A stretch of 7,153 nt of DNA from an uncultured Collinsella sp. (GCA_902495265.1 CABUWR010000068.1:1-7153); one strand, 5' to 3'; shown: positions 1 to 6,252, counted from the first letter of the stretch. The notes: generated from the sequence alone by a model not told the origin. Numbers and translations are program-made.

Positions 1-347
1 AGAACAACGACAAGTTCGCCATCGACCGCGAGCTTCCGCATATCGACATGGGCGACCTGCTCGTGATTCATGACACCGGCGCGCATGGCCACTCTATGGG
101 CTACAACTACAACGGCCGCCTGCGCTCCGCCGAGGTCCTGTTGCGCCCCGATGGCTCGGCAGACCTCATTCGCCGCGCCGAGCGCCCGGGCGATTACTTT
201 TCCACGCTCGACGTGCTGCCGTGCGGCCGAGAGCTGCTGGCCAAGTCGCGCGCCGAAAGCGCCCGCCGTCGCGCCCAAGACGAGCGCCTGGCAGTCGCAG
301 CTCAATGGAACAAACGCATCCAGATCGCGGAGGCGAAGGAGAAGAAC
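1..347 (+). CDS. lysA: Diaminopimelate decarboxylase, C-terminal part, reading in frame into dapA
   Basis: This is the 3' end of the PLP-dependent enzyme that decarboxylates meso-diaminopimelate to L-lysine, the last step of lysine synthesis, in the cytoplasm. The frame begins at base 3 with NNDKFAIDRELP, the usual (C)ENNDKFA segment. It continues with GDLLVIHDTGAHGHSMGYNYN and RSAEVL, the C-terminal beta-domain signature, whose NYN tyrosine contacts the PLP site, and then IRRAERPGDYF. Known LysA proteins of this type end soon after that block, about base 220. Here 42 more residues follow (from CGRELLAKS to EAKEKN), charged, Ala/Arg/Glu-rich and probably helical. No stop occurs before the DapA methionine at 348. 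Of those 42 tail codons, 33 end in G or C, like a translated region. The family call is firm; the N-terminal barrel lies outside the window. Whether the product is released as a LysA-DapA fusion cannot be told from sequence alone. Confidence 0.9.
336..341 (+). promoter_or_regulatory. Internal Shine-Dalgarno site for dapA
   Basis: AAGGAG lies 6 nt before the ATG at 348, inside the uninterrupted lysA reading frame, where it encodes part of the EAKEKN stretch. It is a near-perfect anti-16S match at good spacing. It supports separate initiation of DapA even though the upstream frame has no stop, and it fixes the DapA start at 348. Confidence 0.75.
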
Positions 348-1238
348 ATGGACATCCGCAATCTCGAGGGCTCAATCGTCGCCCTGGTTACGCCGTTTAA
401 AAAGGACGGCAGTGTCGACTTTGACGCGCTTGAGCGCCTTATCGATTTCCACCTGCAAAATGGCACTGACGCCATCCTCACCCTGGGCACCACCGGTGAG
501 AGTGCCACGATGACCGATGACGAGGACAACTCCGTCGTCGCCGCCGTGGTCAAGCATGTTGCAGGACGCGTCCCCGTCATCGCCGGCTCAGGCTCCAACT
601 CCACGCAGACCATGCTCACCAAGTCGCTCACCTATCAGGGCCTGGGCGCCGACGGTCTGCTGCTCATCACCCCCTACTACAACAAGTCCAACGAAGAGGG
701 TATCTATCAGCACTTTAAGACCGTCGCCGATGCCGTTGACATCCCCTGCATCCTGTACAACATCCCCGGCCGCTGCGGCTGCGGTATCAGCGAGCGCAAC
801 GTAGAGCGCCTAGCCGCGCACCCCAACATCATGGGCATCAAGGAGGCCTCGGGCAACGTCGCCTACGCGGCCAAGATCGCCCACCTGCTGTCCGACGATT
901 TCCGCATGTACTCGGGCGAGGATGCACTCACAGTGCCGCTCATGAGCCTGGGCGCTTCGGGCACCATCAGCGTGTGGGCCGACGTGCAGCCGCAGCTTGT
1001 ACACGACATGTGCCGCGCTTATCTGGACGGCGACGTAGCGCGCGCCCGCGATATCCAGATTGCCGGCCAGCCGCTCATCAACGCCCTCTTTAGCGAGGTC
1101 AACCCCATCCCCGTCAAGGAAGCGCTCGCCCAGATGGGCATGATCGAGGCAAACTACCGTATGCCGCTGTGCCCCATGGCAGACGACACGCGAGCCGCAC
1201 TTACCGATGCTCTGAAGGGAGCTGGTCTACTTGATTAA
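348..1238 (+). CDS. dapA: 4-hydroxy-tetrahydrodipicolinate synthase
   Basis: DapA condenses pyruvate with L-aspartate-4-semialdehyde, the committed step of the diaminopimelate/lysine pathway. It is a cytoplasmic (beta/alpha)8 aldolase, usually a homotetramer. The protein is 296 aa from the ATG at 348, the normal family length. The catalytic set is complete: GTTGE at 47-51 (Thr48), Tyr111 in the TPYYNK motif, Tyr137 and Arg142 in YNIPGR, and the Schiff-base lysine Lys165 in GIKEASGN. It is in the same frame as the preceding lysA with no stop between, so it can be made alone from its own ribosome site or as the C-terminal part of a LysA-DapA polypeptide. Its 3' end overlaps the dapB start by 8 nt. 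Feedback by lysine is common in the family, but I did not evaluate the allosteric residues. The identification is firm. Confidence 0.96.
   Translation: MDIRNLEGSIVALVTPFKKDGSVDFDALERLIDFHLQNGTDAILTLGTTGESATMTDDEDNSVVAAVVKHVAGRVPVIAGSGSNSTQTMLTKSLTYQGLGADGLLLITPYYNKSNEEGIYQHFKTVADAVDIPCILYNIPGRCGCGISERNVERLAAHPNIMGIKEASGNVAYAAKIAHLLSDDFRMYSGEDALTVPLMSLGASGTISVWADVQPQLVHDMCRAYLDGDVARARDIQIAGQPLINALFSEVNPIPVKEALAQMGMIEANYRMPLCPMADDTRAALTDALKGAGLLD
1215..1233 (+). promoter_or_regulatory. Ribosome binding site and TTG start of dapB within dapA
   Basis: AAGGGAG at 1215-1221 lies 9 nt before a TTG at 1231, while the dapA stop TAA is at 1236-1238. The site decides the dapB start. The next in-frame ATG (1249) would remove the first Rossmann strand, which precedes the nucleotide-binding GTGRMG motif. 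The overlap points to translational coupling of dapB to dapA. Confidence 0.75.
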
Positions 1239-1971
1239 GACCGTCATTATGGGAACGGGCCGCATGGGCTCGCTCATCCGCACTACCGCCGAAGGCATTG
1301 TCGACGCCGCCGGGCAGCCCGTTTTTGATATCGTGACCCAGATTGGCTTCGATTTGAGCGAGCTCGAGAACGCACCGGCTGCCGACGTCATCATCGACTT
1401 CTCGAACGTCGCGACCTTCGACGCCGTCGTCGCCTATGTCGAGCGCACGGGCGCGGCGTTGGTCTCAGGCACCACAGGCTACACCCCCGAGCAGATGGAC
1501 CGCCTGCGTGAGCTGGGCCAGAACACCCGCGTTATGCACTCGGGCAATTACTCCATCGGTATCGCAGCCCTGCGCCATCTGGTAGCGCAGGCTACACGCG
1601 AGCTGCCCGGCTTTGACTGCGAAATCGTCGAGACGCACCACAACCAAAAGGTCGACGCCCCCAGCGGCACTGCCAAGCTACTGCTCGACGCCGTCGTCGA
1701 AGCCGAGCCCGAGGCAGGCTACCACCCCGTCTATGGCCGCGAGGGCATGTGCGGAGCACGCGATCCCAAGGAAATCGGTATGCACTCGCTGCGCGGCGGC
1801 ACCGTCGCCGGCGTGCACGAGGTGAGCTTCTTTGGCCAGGACGAGGAGGTCACGCTCACCCACCGCGCCACGAGCCGTCAGATCTTTGTCAACGGCGCCT
1901 TGGCAGCCGCGCAGAAGCTCGTCACCCGCGAACCCGGCTTCTATACGTTCGACAAGGTCATGTTTGCCTAA
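1231..1971 (+). CDS. dapB: 4-hydroxy-tetrahydrodipicolinate reductase
   Basis: DapB reduces the DapA product to L-2,3,4,5-tetrahydrodipicolinate using NAD(P)H. The 246-aa length is typical. The N-terminal Rossmann fold shows VIMGTGRMG at residues 5-13, then IDFSN at 55-59 and SGTTGYT at 79-85. The catalytic/substrate block is ETHHNQKVDAPSGTA at 134-148, with the His-His pair at 136-137, Lys140 and the PSGT dipicolinate-binding loop at 144-147. RGGTVAGVHEV at 188-198 and the C-terminal GFYTFDKVMF are also as in the family. The usual (A/P)N(F/M)S nucleotide-side motif appears as SGNYS at 104-108. The start is TTG with an overlapping ribosome site, giving an 8-nt overlap with dapA. A 39-nt gap separates it from the next operon gene. 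Confidence 0.95.
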   Translation: MIKTVIMGTGRMGSLIRTTAEGIVDAAGQPVFDIVTQIGFDLSELENAPAADVIIDFSNVATFDAVVAYVERTGAALVSGTTGYTPEQMDRLRELGQNTRVMHSGNYSIGIAALRHLVAQATRELPGFDCEIVETHHNQKVDAPSGTAKLLLDAVVEAEPEAGYHPVYGREGMCGARDPKEIGMHSLRGGTVAGVHEVSFFGQDEEVTLTHRATSRQIFVNGALAAAQKLVTREPGFYTFDKVMFA

Positions 1972-2010
1972 CCAGGTATCAACCGAATCCACCCAAAGGA
2001 GAGATAGCAA

Positions 2011-2730
2011 ATGAGCAACGCAGCCGAGATGGATGCACAGGAGATTATCAACTACATCGCCACCGCGCCCAAAAAGACGCCCGTCAAGCTGTACGTGCGC
2101 GAGAAGCCGGGCATGAAGGTTGCCTGGGGCGACGCACATGTCTACGGCGGCCGTCGCGGCAAGACCGTCTTTGGCGACTGGGACGAGCTCAAGACCATCC
2201 TGGACGCCAATGCCGATTCCATCGATTACTACGACGTTGAAAACGATTGCCGCAACTCCGCCGTGCCCATGCTCGACCTTAAGGGCATCAACGCCCGCAT
2301 CGAGCCGGGCGCGATCATCCGCGACCGCGTCGAGATTGGCGACCGTGCCGTCATCATGATGGGCGCCATCATCAACATCGGCTCCGTTATCGGCGAGGGT
2401 TCCATGATCGATATGGGCGCCGTGCTGGGCGGTCGCGCCACCGTGGGCAAGAACTGCCACATCGGCGCCGGCACCGTGCTGGCAGGCGTTGTGGAGCCCG
2501 CCAGCGCCACGCCCGTCATCATCGAGGACGATGTCATGATCGGCGCAAACGCCGTGGTCCTGGAAGGCGTGCACGTGGGCAAGGGTGCTGTAGTTGCCGC
2601 CGGCGCCGTGTGCGTCGAGGACGTCCCCGCCGGCGCCGTCGTGGCCGGTGTCCCCGCCCGCGCCATCAAGATGCGCGACGAGAAGACCGACAGCAAGACC
2701 GGCCTGGAAGAGGGCTTACGTCAACTTTAA
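2011..2730 (+). CDS. dapH: 2,3,4,5-tetrahydropyridine-2,6-dicarboxylate N-acetyltransferase (DapH/YkuQ type)
   Basis: This enzyme transfers an acetyl group from acetyl-CoA to tetrahydrodipicolinate, opening the ring to N-acetyl-2-amino-6-oxopimelate. It defines the acetylase branch of diaminopimelate synthesis. The 239-aa protein has the N-terminal DapH_N region (about 1-85, with [15 protein letters not shown] and [18 protein letters not shown]). It is followed by a left-handed beta-helix of hexapeptide repeats (about 92-215, e.g. [60 protein letters not shown]). It ends in the characteristic ELRQL-like tail GLRQL. From memory it matches the Bacillus subtilis YkuQ layout nearly end to end, so I prefer acetyl- over succinyltransferase. 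Databases often call this gene dapD. AAAGGAG at 1995-2001, 9 nt before the ATG, supports the start. It is the last gene of the operon, followed by a terminator. The later-acting N-acetyl-diaminopimelate deacetylase is not in the window. Confidence 0.94.
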   Translation: MSNAAEMDAQEIINYIATAPKKTPVKLYVREKPGMKVAWGDAHVYGGRRGKTVFGDWDELKTILDANADSIDYYDVENDCRNSAVPMLDLKGINARIEPGAIIRDRVEIGDRAVIMMGAIINIGSVIGEGSMIDMGAVLGGRATVGKNCHIGAGTVLAGVVEPASATPVIIEDDVMIGANAVVLEGVHVGKGAVVAAGAVCVEDVPAGAVVAGVPARAIKMRDEKTDSKTGLEEGLRQL

Positions 2731-2735
2731 TAGTT

Positions 2736-2760
2736 ACGCGGTTTTGACAAACCGCGTTTT
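2736..2760 (+). terminator. Intrinsic terminator of the lys/dap operon
   Basis: A perfect 9-bp stem, ACGCGGTTT (2736-2744) with AAACCGCGT (2749-2757), closes a TGAC loop. The stem's last T plus three more make a TTTT run on the + strand. It begins 5 nt after the dapH stop codon, the expected place for the end of the operon transcript. Confidence 0.8.
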
Positions 2761-2811
2761 CGCTGACGTATGCCCAACCTGCGGCGCAATGTCAGCAACC
2801 AAGCCGAAAAC

Positions 2812-2851
2812 AAAAAAGGCCGAAGTCCCGAAGGGCTTCGGCCTTTGCTTT
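2812..2851. terminator. Bidirectional intrinsic terminator between convergent genes
   Basis: An 11-bp stem, AAAGGCCGAAG (2815-2825) with CTTCGGCCTTT (2836-2846), can extend through a TCC/GGG inner stem to a CGAA loop. On the + strand it is followed by a T-rich stretch (TTTGCTTTC). On the - strand, after the ndpA-like gene stop at 2874, it is followed by TTTTTTG. It can serve as the - strand terminator and as a back-up to the operon terminator about 55 nt upstream. Confidence 0.85.
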
Positions 2852-2873
2852 CTCGCTGTAGGCGCAACGCAAC

Positions 2874-3878
2874 TTATCGATTCTCGATGCTACCGATATT
2901 TTTGAGCTCGATGGAGATGAGGCCGTTGGGCTCGTTGACAAACTCGATGTACTCAGAGTTCGAACCCATCTCGGCCGGGAAGCTGATCTCGATGCCCGTG
3001 TCGGTACGGATCTTGTGGTTGCGCACCGCCGCGCGTTCGACCTGCTTGCGCTCCACGGGCACACGCTCAGGCACCTTCTCCTCAGTCAGTGCCGCGCGCA
3101 CGCTCTCCTTGATAACCGGCTCGTCCTCAAAGACCTCATCGACGATATCCCAAGGGGGCAGTTCCTCGTCATCCTCAACTTTCTCGGCAACAGCAGCCTT
3201 AACCTTGGCGAGTGCTACAGCCGTGTTGGCACCGTGCTCCTCGGCGACTTCCTCGACCACACGCGTCACGGTGTCGATGACCTCCTTGCCCGATACCCCC
3301 GTGTCGCACTGCAGCAGGCCATCGGGAATGAGCATGCGATCCTCGCCGGCAATCTTGCGCTTCTTATCCACATAGCCGATCTCCATGGTGCTTGCACGCA
3401 CGATTGCATAGCTCGGCACCTTTTGCGAGGGATTCGGCAGAATGGCGTAGTGGCGCGCGATGTCGTTGCGCACCTCCCCTTCCTCGCGGCCCACTTCGTG
3501 CATAAAGGCCTGCTTGGAGCCCAGCAGCATCACGGCAAACCAGCGGGCATCCTCATCGTCATCAAAGTCCGCCACAAGCACGTCAGTGGACTCGGCTTTC
3601 TCGGCCTTGGTAAGTTCGGAAGAGATGAACTCCGCAATCTGCTGAGACAGATCCACGAACTCACGCTCACCAAAGAAATAGCCCTTGAGCTCGCCGCCGA
3701 ATGCGGAGTTCTCGGCAAACGTGGCACGCTTGTTATCGGCCGAAGTGCGCGCGCGACGCAGATGTGTGGTCACGAAGTTGCGGACAGTACGGCTTTCGAT
3801 ATCCAACTCGCGCTGGCTCATGACGTTGACGGCAGAGTCAAAGTCCAGGATATGCAGAATCGCGTGATTGATTTTCAT
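2874..3878 (-). CDS. Nucleoid-associated protein, NdpA / 37-kDa family
   Basis: The protein belongs to the family of E. coli YejK/NdpA (PF04245), DNA-associated proteins found with the nucleoid, whose exact role is poorly defined. The opening KINHAILHILDFDSAVNVMSQREL is the family's typical start, a short strand followed by a conserved acidic/hydrophobic segment. Later segments that fit the family include LADF-like VLVADFDDDEDARWFAVMLL, a central YAILPNPSQKVPSYAIV and YVDKKRKIAGEDRMLIPDGLLQC. A charged Glu/Val/Pro-rich stretch at about 225-285 precedes a C-terminal block with IRTDTGIEISFPAEM and SEYIEFVNEPNGLISIELKNIGSIEN. There is no signal peptide or membrane segment. I chose the ATG at 3878 (334 aa) because GAACGGA is 9 nt upstream of it and family members begin with this methionine. 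An ATG at 3887 (337 aa) is the alternative, but it directly abuts that site. The gene is convergent with the lysine operon and lies downstream of the hydrolase gene on the same strand. The family assignment is good; the function is uncertain. Confidence 0.85.
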   Translation of the reverse strand: MKINHAILHILDFDSAVNVMSQRELDIESRTVRNFVTTHLRRARTSADNKRATFAENSAFGGELKGYFFGEREFVDLSQQIAEFISSELTKAEKAESTDVLVADFDDDEDARWFAVMLLGSKQAFMHEVGREEGEVRNDIARHYAILPNPSQKVPSYAIVRASTMEIGYVDKKRKIAGEDRMLIPDGLLQCDTGVSGKEVIDTVTRVVEEVAEEHGANTAVALAKVKAAVAEKVEDDEELPPWDIVDEVFEDEPVIKESVRAALTEEKVPERVPVERKQVERAAVRNHKIRTDTGIEISFPAEMGSNSEYIEFVNEPNGLISIELKNIGSIENR

Positions 3879-3916
3879 ATACGGCATTCCGTTCTAGATC
3901 GATTTCGGCACGAATC

Positions 3917-3922
3917 AGTATA
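3917..3922 (-). promoter_or_regulatory. Candidate -10 element for the nucleoid-associated protein gene
   Basis: On the - strand TATACT (5 of 6 matches to TATAAT) lies about 40 nt upstream of the start codon at 3878. No good TTGACA-like -35 box was found at 16-18 nt; the sequence there is GC-rich. The prediction is tentative. Confidence 0.3.
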
Positions 3923-3952
3923 GCGGTCGAGCCCGCCCCAGGCGCTTCGAAG

Positions 3953-3986
3953 ATTGGTGCATCGGGGACAGGTTGCTTGCACCAAT
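3953..3986. repeat. REP-like palindromic repeat, copy 1
   Basis: A perfect 9-bp inverted repeat, ATTGGTGCA (3953-3961) and TGCACCAAT (3978-3986), encloses a 16-nt centre containing CGGGGACAGGTTGCT. It ends 2 nt before the stop codon of the hydrolase gene (on the - strand). It closely resembles the element at 5180-5210 in both arms and centre and has the same orientation. The core GGGGACAGGTT within TGGTGCA/TGCACCA arms is reminiscent of short dispersed palindromes linked to REP-associated transposases. No such transposase is in the window. On the - strand the hairpin is not followed by a U-tract, so it is not an obvious terminator. Confidence 0.7.
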
Positions 3987-3988
3987 GG

Positions 3989-5149
3989 TTAGCGCAGGAG
4001 CTCGGACTGCCAAGCCTCGAGCTGTTCTGCCAAACTCTTGCCGGCAGCGGGCATGTCGATCTGAGGTCGTTTGGGCAGCAGTGCGCATTTAAGGATTGCT
4101 ACGATGGTCTGCGAGACAAAGCGTCGTGTATCCTCGTCAAAGCCTTGCGCAGCCTGGAGCATCACGGGCAGGCTCTCGCGCAGATTCCCAGCGATATCCG
4201 CAAACCGCTCAGCACCCGTAGCCTCAAACACGGAGAACAACGCATCTACAAAACGCTCGCGTTCGCTAGGCGACACTGCAAGCAACATCTCGCGAATGGA
4301 ACCATCAACGTATCGAGCACCGGCAGACAGGCGCTCACAGTACACGAAGTCGCGACCATCAACCACCCAGCTAAAGGGATTGTGCTGCAGCAGGCTGAAC
4401 TCGGTGCTCTCAACGATGGCATAGTCCTCCTGTGTCTCGAACATCATGCCAAAGATCGACGACCGAGGTAGGGTCTTGTCGATTCGACCGGAAAGATCGG
4501 CAAAGGCGTTGCCGTTCAGAAACTCCTCGACGAAGCCCGGACCATCATGGGAATACGCCCGTTCGATTCGCTCACGGGCGACATCGGAGCACATCGCCGC
4601 ACCGTACACCGCAAGGTTTCCGCCCTTGGAATGACCTCCGCACAAAAGCGGCCCGTCAATCGCATCCGCCGCCTCGTCCACATAACGTGCCGCGGATTCC
4701 TGGGCCGGCACAGGACACCGGAACGCCATGTTAAAGTCCTCTTTCCAGCCCACAATCGTGCTGTCGGTCCCCCGGAAGGAAAGATAGCTAAACCCCGCCG
4801 GAAACCGGAACGCCATGGCTGCAAACTGCTCTGTCGCCACCACATCGCTCACGACACGATAGCCGCAAACGTGCACGCCACGGTAGCGAGGACTTGCTGC
4901 CACGGCCTCCAGCAAGGCCCTGCTCCCCTCTGGGTCCCACAAGTCGTCAATCATGTCCCGGTAGCACTCGGCACGCAGCAGTTCGCGTACGTCTAGGCCC
5001 TGCCAGTTCGTCAGCTCCGCCATATCACCCGGCAAACGCAAATAGGACAACCACGCAAAGACCAGGCTGTCCACCGCGCAGAACGGCCGCTCCTCAAAGG
5101 GATCAAACGCCGTCTGGACATAGGTCAAAAAATTAGGCGAATCCGACAT
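3989..5149 (-). CDS. DUF2974 (Mbeg1-like) alpha/beta-hydrolase family protein
   Basis: This 386-aa protein resembles the Mbeg1-like/DUF2974 family (PF11187), lipase-like proteins of unknown substrate. Visible motifs are FRGTDSTIVGWKEDFNMAF at about 125-143, as in class 3 lipase-like folds, and the nucleophile elbow GGHSKGGNLA at 171-180 (Ser174 as likely nucleophile). SHDGPGF at 200-206 and HNPFSWVV at 256-263 contain plausible acid and histidine partners (Asp202 or Asp224, His256), which I assign by position only. The N-terminal FLTYV...PFCAVDSLVFAWLSYL is also typical. No signal peptide or membrane helix is evident, so the protein is probably cytoplasmic. The ATG at 5149 is preceded by GGGAGG with a short 3-nt spacer. 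The gene lies between ldh and the nucleoid-associated gene on the same strand and is bracketed by two copies of a short palindromic repeat. The substrate is not predictable. Confidence 0.82.
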   Translation of the reverse strand: MSDSPNFLTYVQTAFDPFEERPFCAVDSLVFAWLSYLRLPGDMAELTNWQGLDVRELLRAECYRDMIDDLWDPEGSRALLEAVAASPRYRGVHVCGYRVVSDVVATEQFAAMAFRFPAGFSYLSFRGTDSTIVGWKEDFNMAFRCPVPAQESAARYVDEAADAIDGPLLCGGHSKGGNLAVYGAAMCSDVARERIERAYSHDGPGFVEEFLNGNAFADLSGRIDKTLPRSSIFGMMFETQEDYAIVESTEFSLLQHNPFSWVVDGRDFVYCERLSAGARYVDGSIREMLLAVSPSERERFVDALFSVFEATGAERFADIAGNLRESLPVMLQAAQGFDEDTRRFVSQTIVAILKCALLPKRPQIDMPAAGKSLAEQLEAWQSELLR

Positions 5150-5165
5150 GGCCCTCCCATCAACT

Positions 5166-5191
5166 ATGGTGTATTGGGATGGTGCATTGGG
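5166..5191 (+). repeat. 13-bp tandem direct repeat at the edge of repeat copy 2
   Basis: ATGGTGTATTGGG (5166-5178) is followed directly by ATGGTGCATTGGG (5179-5191), identical at 12 of 13 positions. The second unit forms the left arm and core start of the palindromic repeat. The array occupies the leader immediately upstream of the hydrolase gene's ribosome binding site. Confidence 0.7.
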
Positions 5192-5210
5192 GTCAGGTTA
5201 CTTTGCACCA
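5180..5210. repeat. REP-like palindromic repeat, copy 2
   Basis: TGGTGCA (5180-5186) and TGCACCA (5204-5210) form a perfect 7-bp inverted repeat around TTGGGGTCAGGTTACTT. Compared with copy 1, the arms are the same and the centre differs by a few substitutions and one extra T. It lies between the ldh terminator and the hydrolase gene start. Its right edge abuts the terminator stem, so the A-run serving as the terminator's - strand U-tract is shared with the repeat. Confidence 0.7.
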
Positions 5211-5244
5211 AAAGGCGCCCGGGCCGTGTGGACCCGGACGCCTT
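5210..5244 (-). terminator. Intrinsic terminator of the lactate dehydrogenase gene
   Basis: AAGGCG (5212-5217) pairs with CGCCTT (5239-5244). After a C-A mismatch, CCGGG (5219-5223) pairs with CCCGG (5233-5237), around a loop of about 9 nt. On the - strand the hairpin is followed by TTTTGG and lies 32 nt past the ldh stop codon. The U-tract is short but the stem is strong. Confidence 0.7.
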
Positions 5245-5275
5245 CATTGTAGCTTTTCGCTCTAGCGAGCTTGAT

Positions 5276-6226
5276 TTAGCAGGAGAAGTCGACGCTGTCG
5301 ATGATGTCCTTGAGGGCCTTGGCGGAGACGGTGAGCTCATGCTGCTCGTCGTCGTTCAGCGGCACGGGGACGCGGCAGACGACGCCGTCGCGGCCAACGA
5401 CCGTCGGCATGGAGATGGCCAGATCGGACAGGCCATACTCGCCCACCATGAGCGAGGAAACGGGCAGAACGGTCTGCTCATCGCGCATAACGGCGGTGCA
5501 GATGCGCTTGACGGCCATGGCGACGCCATAGTAGGTGGCGTGCTTCTTCTCGATGATGGTGTAGGCGGAGTTCTTAACGTCCTCGGCGATGCGCTTCTCG
5601 GCAGCCTCATGCTCCAGGTGGCCGTGAAGCTCACAGAAGGTGTTCAGCGGAACGCCGGCAACCTGAGCGCTGGACCAAGCGACAAACTCGGAGTCGCCGT
5701 GCTCACCCATGACATAGGCCTGAACGTCGCGCGGGTCAACCTCGACGTGGGCACCAAGCATCTGCTGCAGACGGCCAGTGTCGAGCACGGTGCCGGAGCC
5801 GATGACATGGCCCTCGGGCAGGCCGGACATCTTGATGGCGGCATAGGTCAGAACGTCGACCGGGTTGGAGACGATGAGCAGAATGCCTTCGAAGCCGGAC
5901 TTCTTAATCTCGGGGATAATGGACTTAAAGATGTTAACGTTCTTGTTGACCAGGTCCAGGCGAGTCTCACCGGGCTTTTGGGCAGCGCCAGCGGTGACGA
6001 CGATCATGGCGGCGTCGGCGACATCGGAATAATCGCCGGCGTAGATCTTCATCGGCTCGGCAAATGTCATGCCGTGCGCGATATCCAGGGCCTCACCCTC
6101 GGCACGATTCTTGTCCACGTCGATGAGGACCATCTCGGAGAACAGACCGCTCTGCATCAGCGCGAACGCCGAAGACGAACCGACGAAACCGCAGCCGACA
6201 ATAGCGACCTTCTTCTCGTTAACCAT
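5276..6226 (-). CDS. ldh: L-lactate dehydrogenase (NAD-dependent)
   Basis: The enzyme reduces pyruvate to L-lactate with NADH, regenerating NAD+ in fermentation. It is cytoplasmic and usually tetrameric. The 316-aa length is typical. Residues 8-14 (AIVGCGFVG) form the NAD-binding loop and Asp36 ends the second strand. Substrate loop AGAAQKPGETR at 79-89 carries Gln83 at the position (102 in LDH numbering) that specifies lactate over malate dehydrogenase. SNPVDVLTY follows at 120-128. SGTVLDTGR holds Asp149 and Arg152 (168 and 171), GEHGDSEF has catalytic His176 (195), and Thr231 matches Thr246. The two positions that bind fructose-1,6-bisphosphate in allosteric bacterial LDHs (Arg173 and His188) are Gln154 and Gln169 here, suggesting no such activation. 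The start at 6226 is fixed by GGGAG at 6233-6237; a longer frame to 6304 has no family similarity. The gene is monocistronic by its terminator. Confidence 0.95.
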   Translation of the reverse strand: MVNEKKVAIVGCGFVGSSSAFALMQSGLFSEMVLIDVDKNRAEGEALDIAHGMTFAEPMKIYAGDYSDVADAAMIVVTAGAAQKPGETRLDLVNKNVNIFKSIIPEIKKSGFEGILLIVSNPVDVLTYAAIKMSGLPEGHVIGSGTVLDTGRLQQMLGAHVEVDPRDVQAYVMGEHGDSEFVAWSSAQVAGVPLNTFCELHGHLEHEAAEKRIAEDVKNSAYTIIEKKHATYYGVAMAVKRICTAVMRDEQTVLPVSSLMVGEYGLSDLAISMPTVVGRDGVVCRVPVPLNDDEQHELTVSAKALKDIIDSVDFSC

Positions 6227-6237
6227 TAGAAACTCCC
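6227..6237 (-). promoter_or_regulatory. Ribosome binding site of ldh
   Basis: GGGAG on the - strand (6237 to 6233) lies 6 nt upstream of the ATG at 6226. It settles the start of ldh against the longer open frame, whose extra 26 residues lie upstream of the NAD-binding strand and span the leader hairpin. Confidence 0.7.
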
Positions 6238-6252
6238 ATCTCTCTCCACAAA

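Noticed and set aside
210..350. Sequencing frameshift as the cause of the joined lysA-dapA frame
   Set aside because: No forward frame has a stop in this interval, and LysA and DapA are already in the same frame, so a single indel would break one of the two genes rather than separate them. A substituted stop codon cannot be excluded from one sequence.
1678..2574. 298-codon open frame on the - strand opposite dapB/dapH
   Set aside because: Its product is a low-complexity His/Asp/Gly/Ala-rich string without family motifs. It mirrors the codon pattern of two firmly identified genes on the + strand, so it is a GC-driven shadow.
2762..2796. GCTGAC / GTCAGC inverted repeat between the two terminators
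   Set aside because: Only 6 bp with a 23-nt loop, so too weak to call as a structure or operator.
3015..3923. 302-codon open frame on the + strand opposite the nucleoid-associated gene
   Set aside because: It is antisense to a recognisable family protein, is His/Leu-rich without motifs, and has no convincing ribosome site.
5174..6229. 351-codon open frame on the + strand opposite ldh
   Set aside because: It is antisense to a complete lactate dehydrogenase over nearly its whole length and is Gly/Asp/Val/Leu-rich with no recognisable domain.
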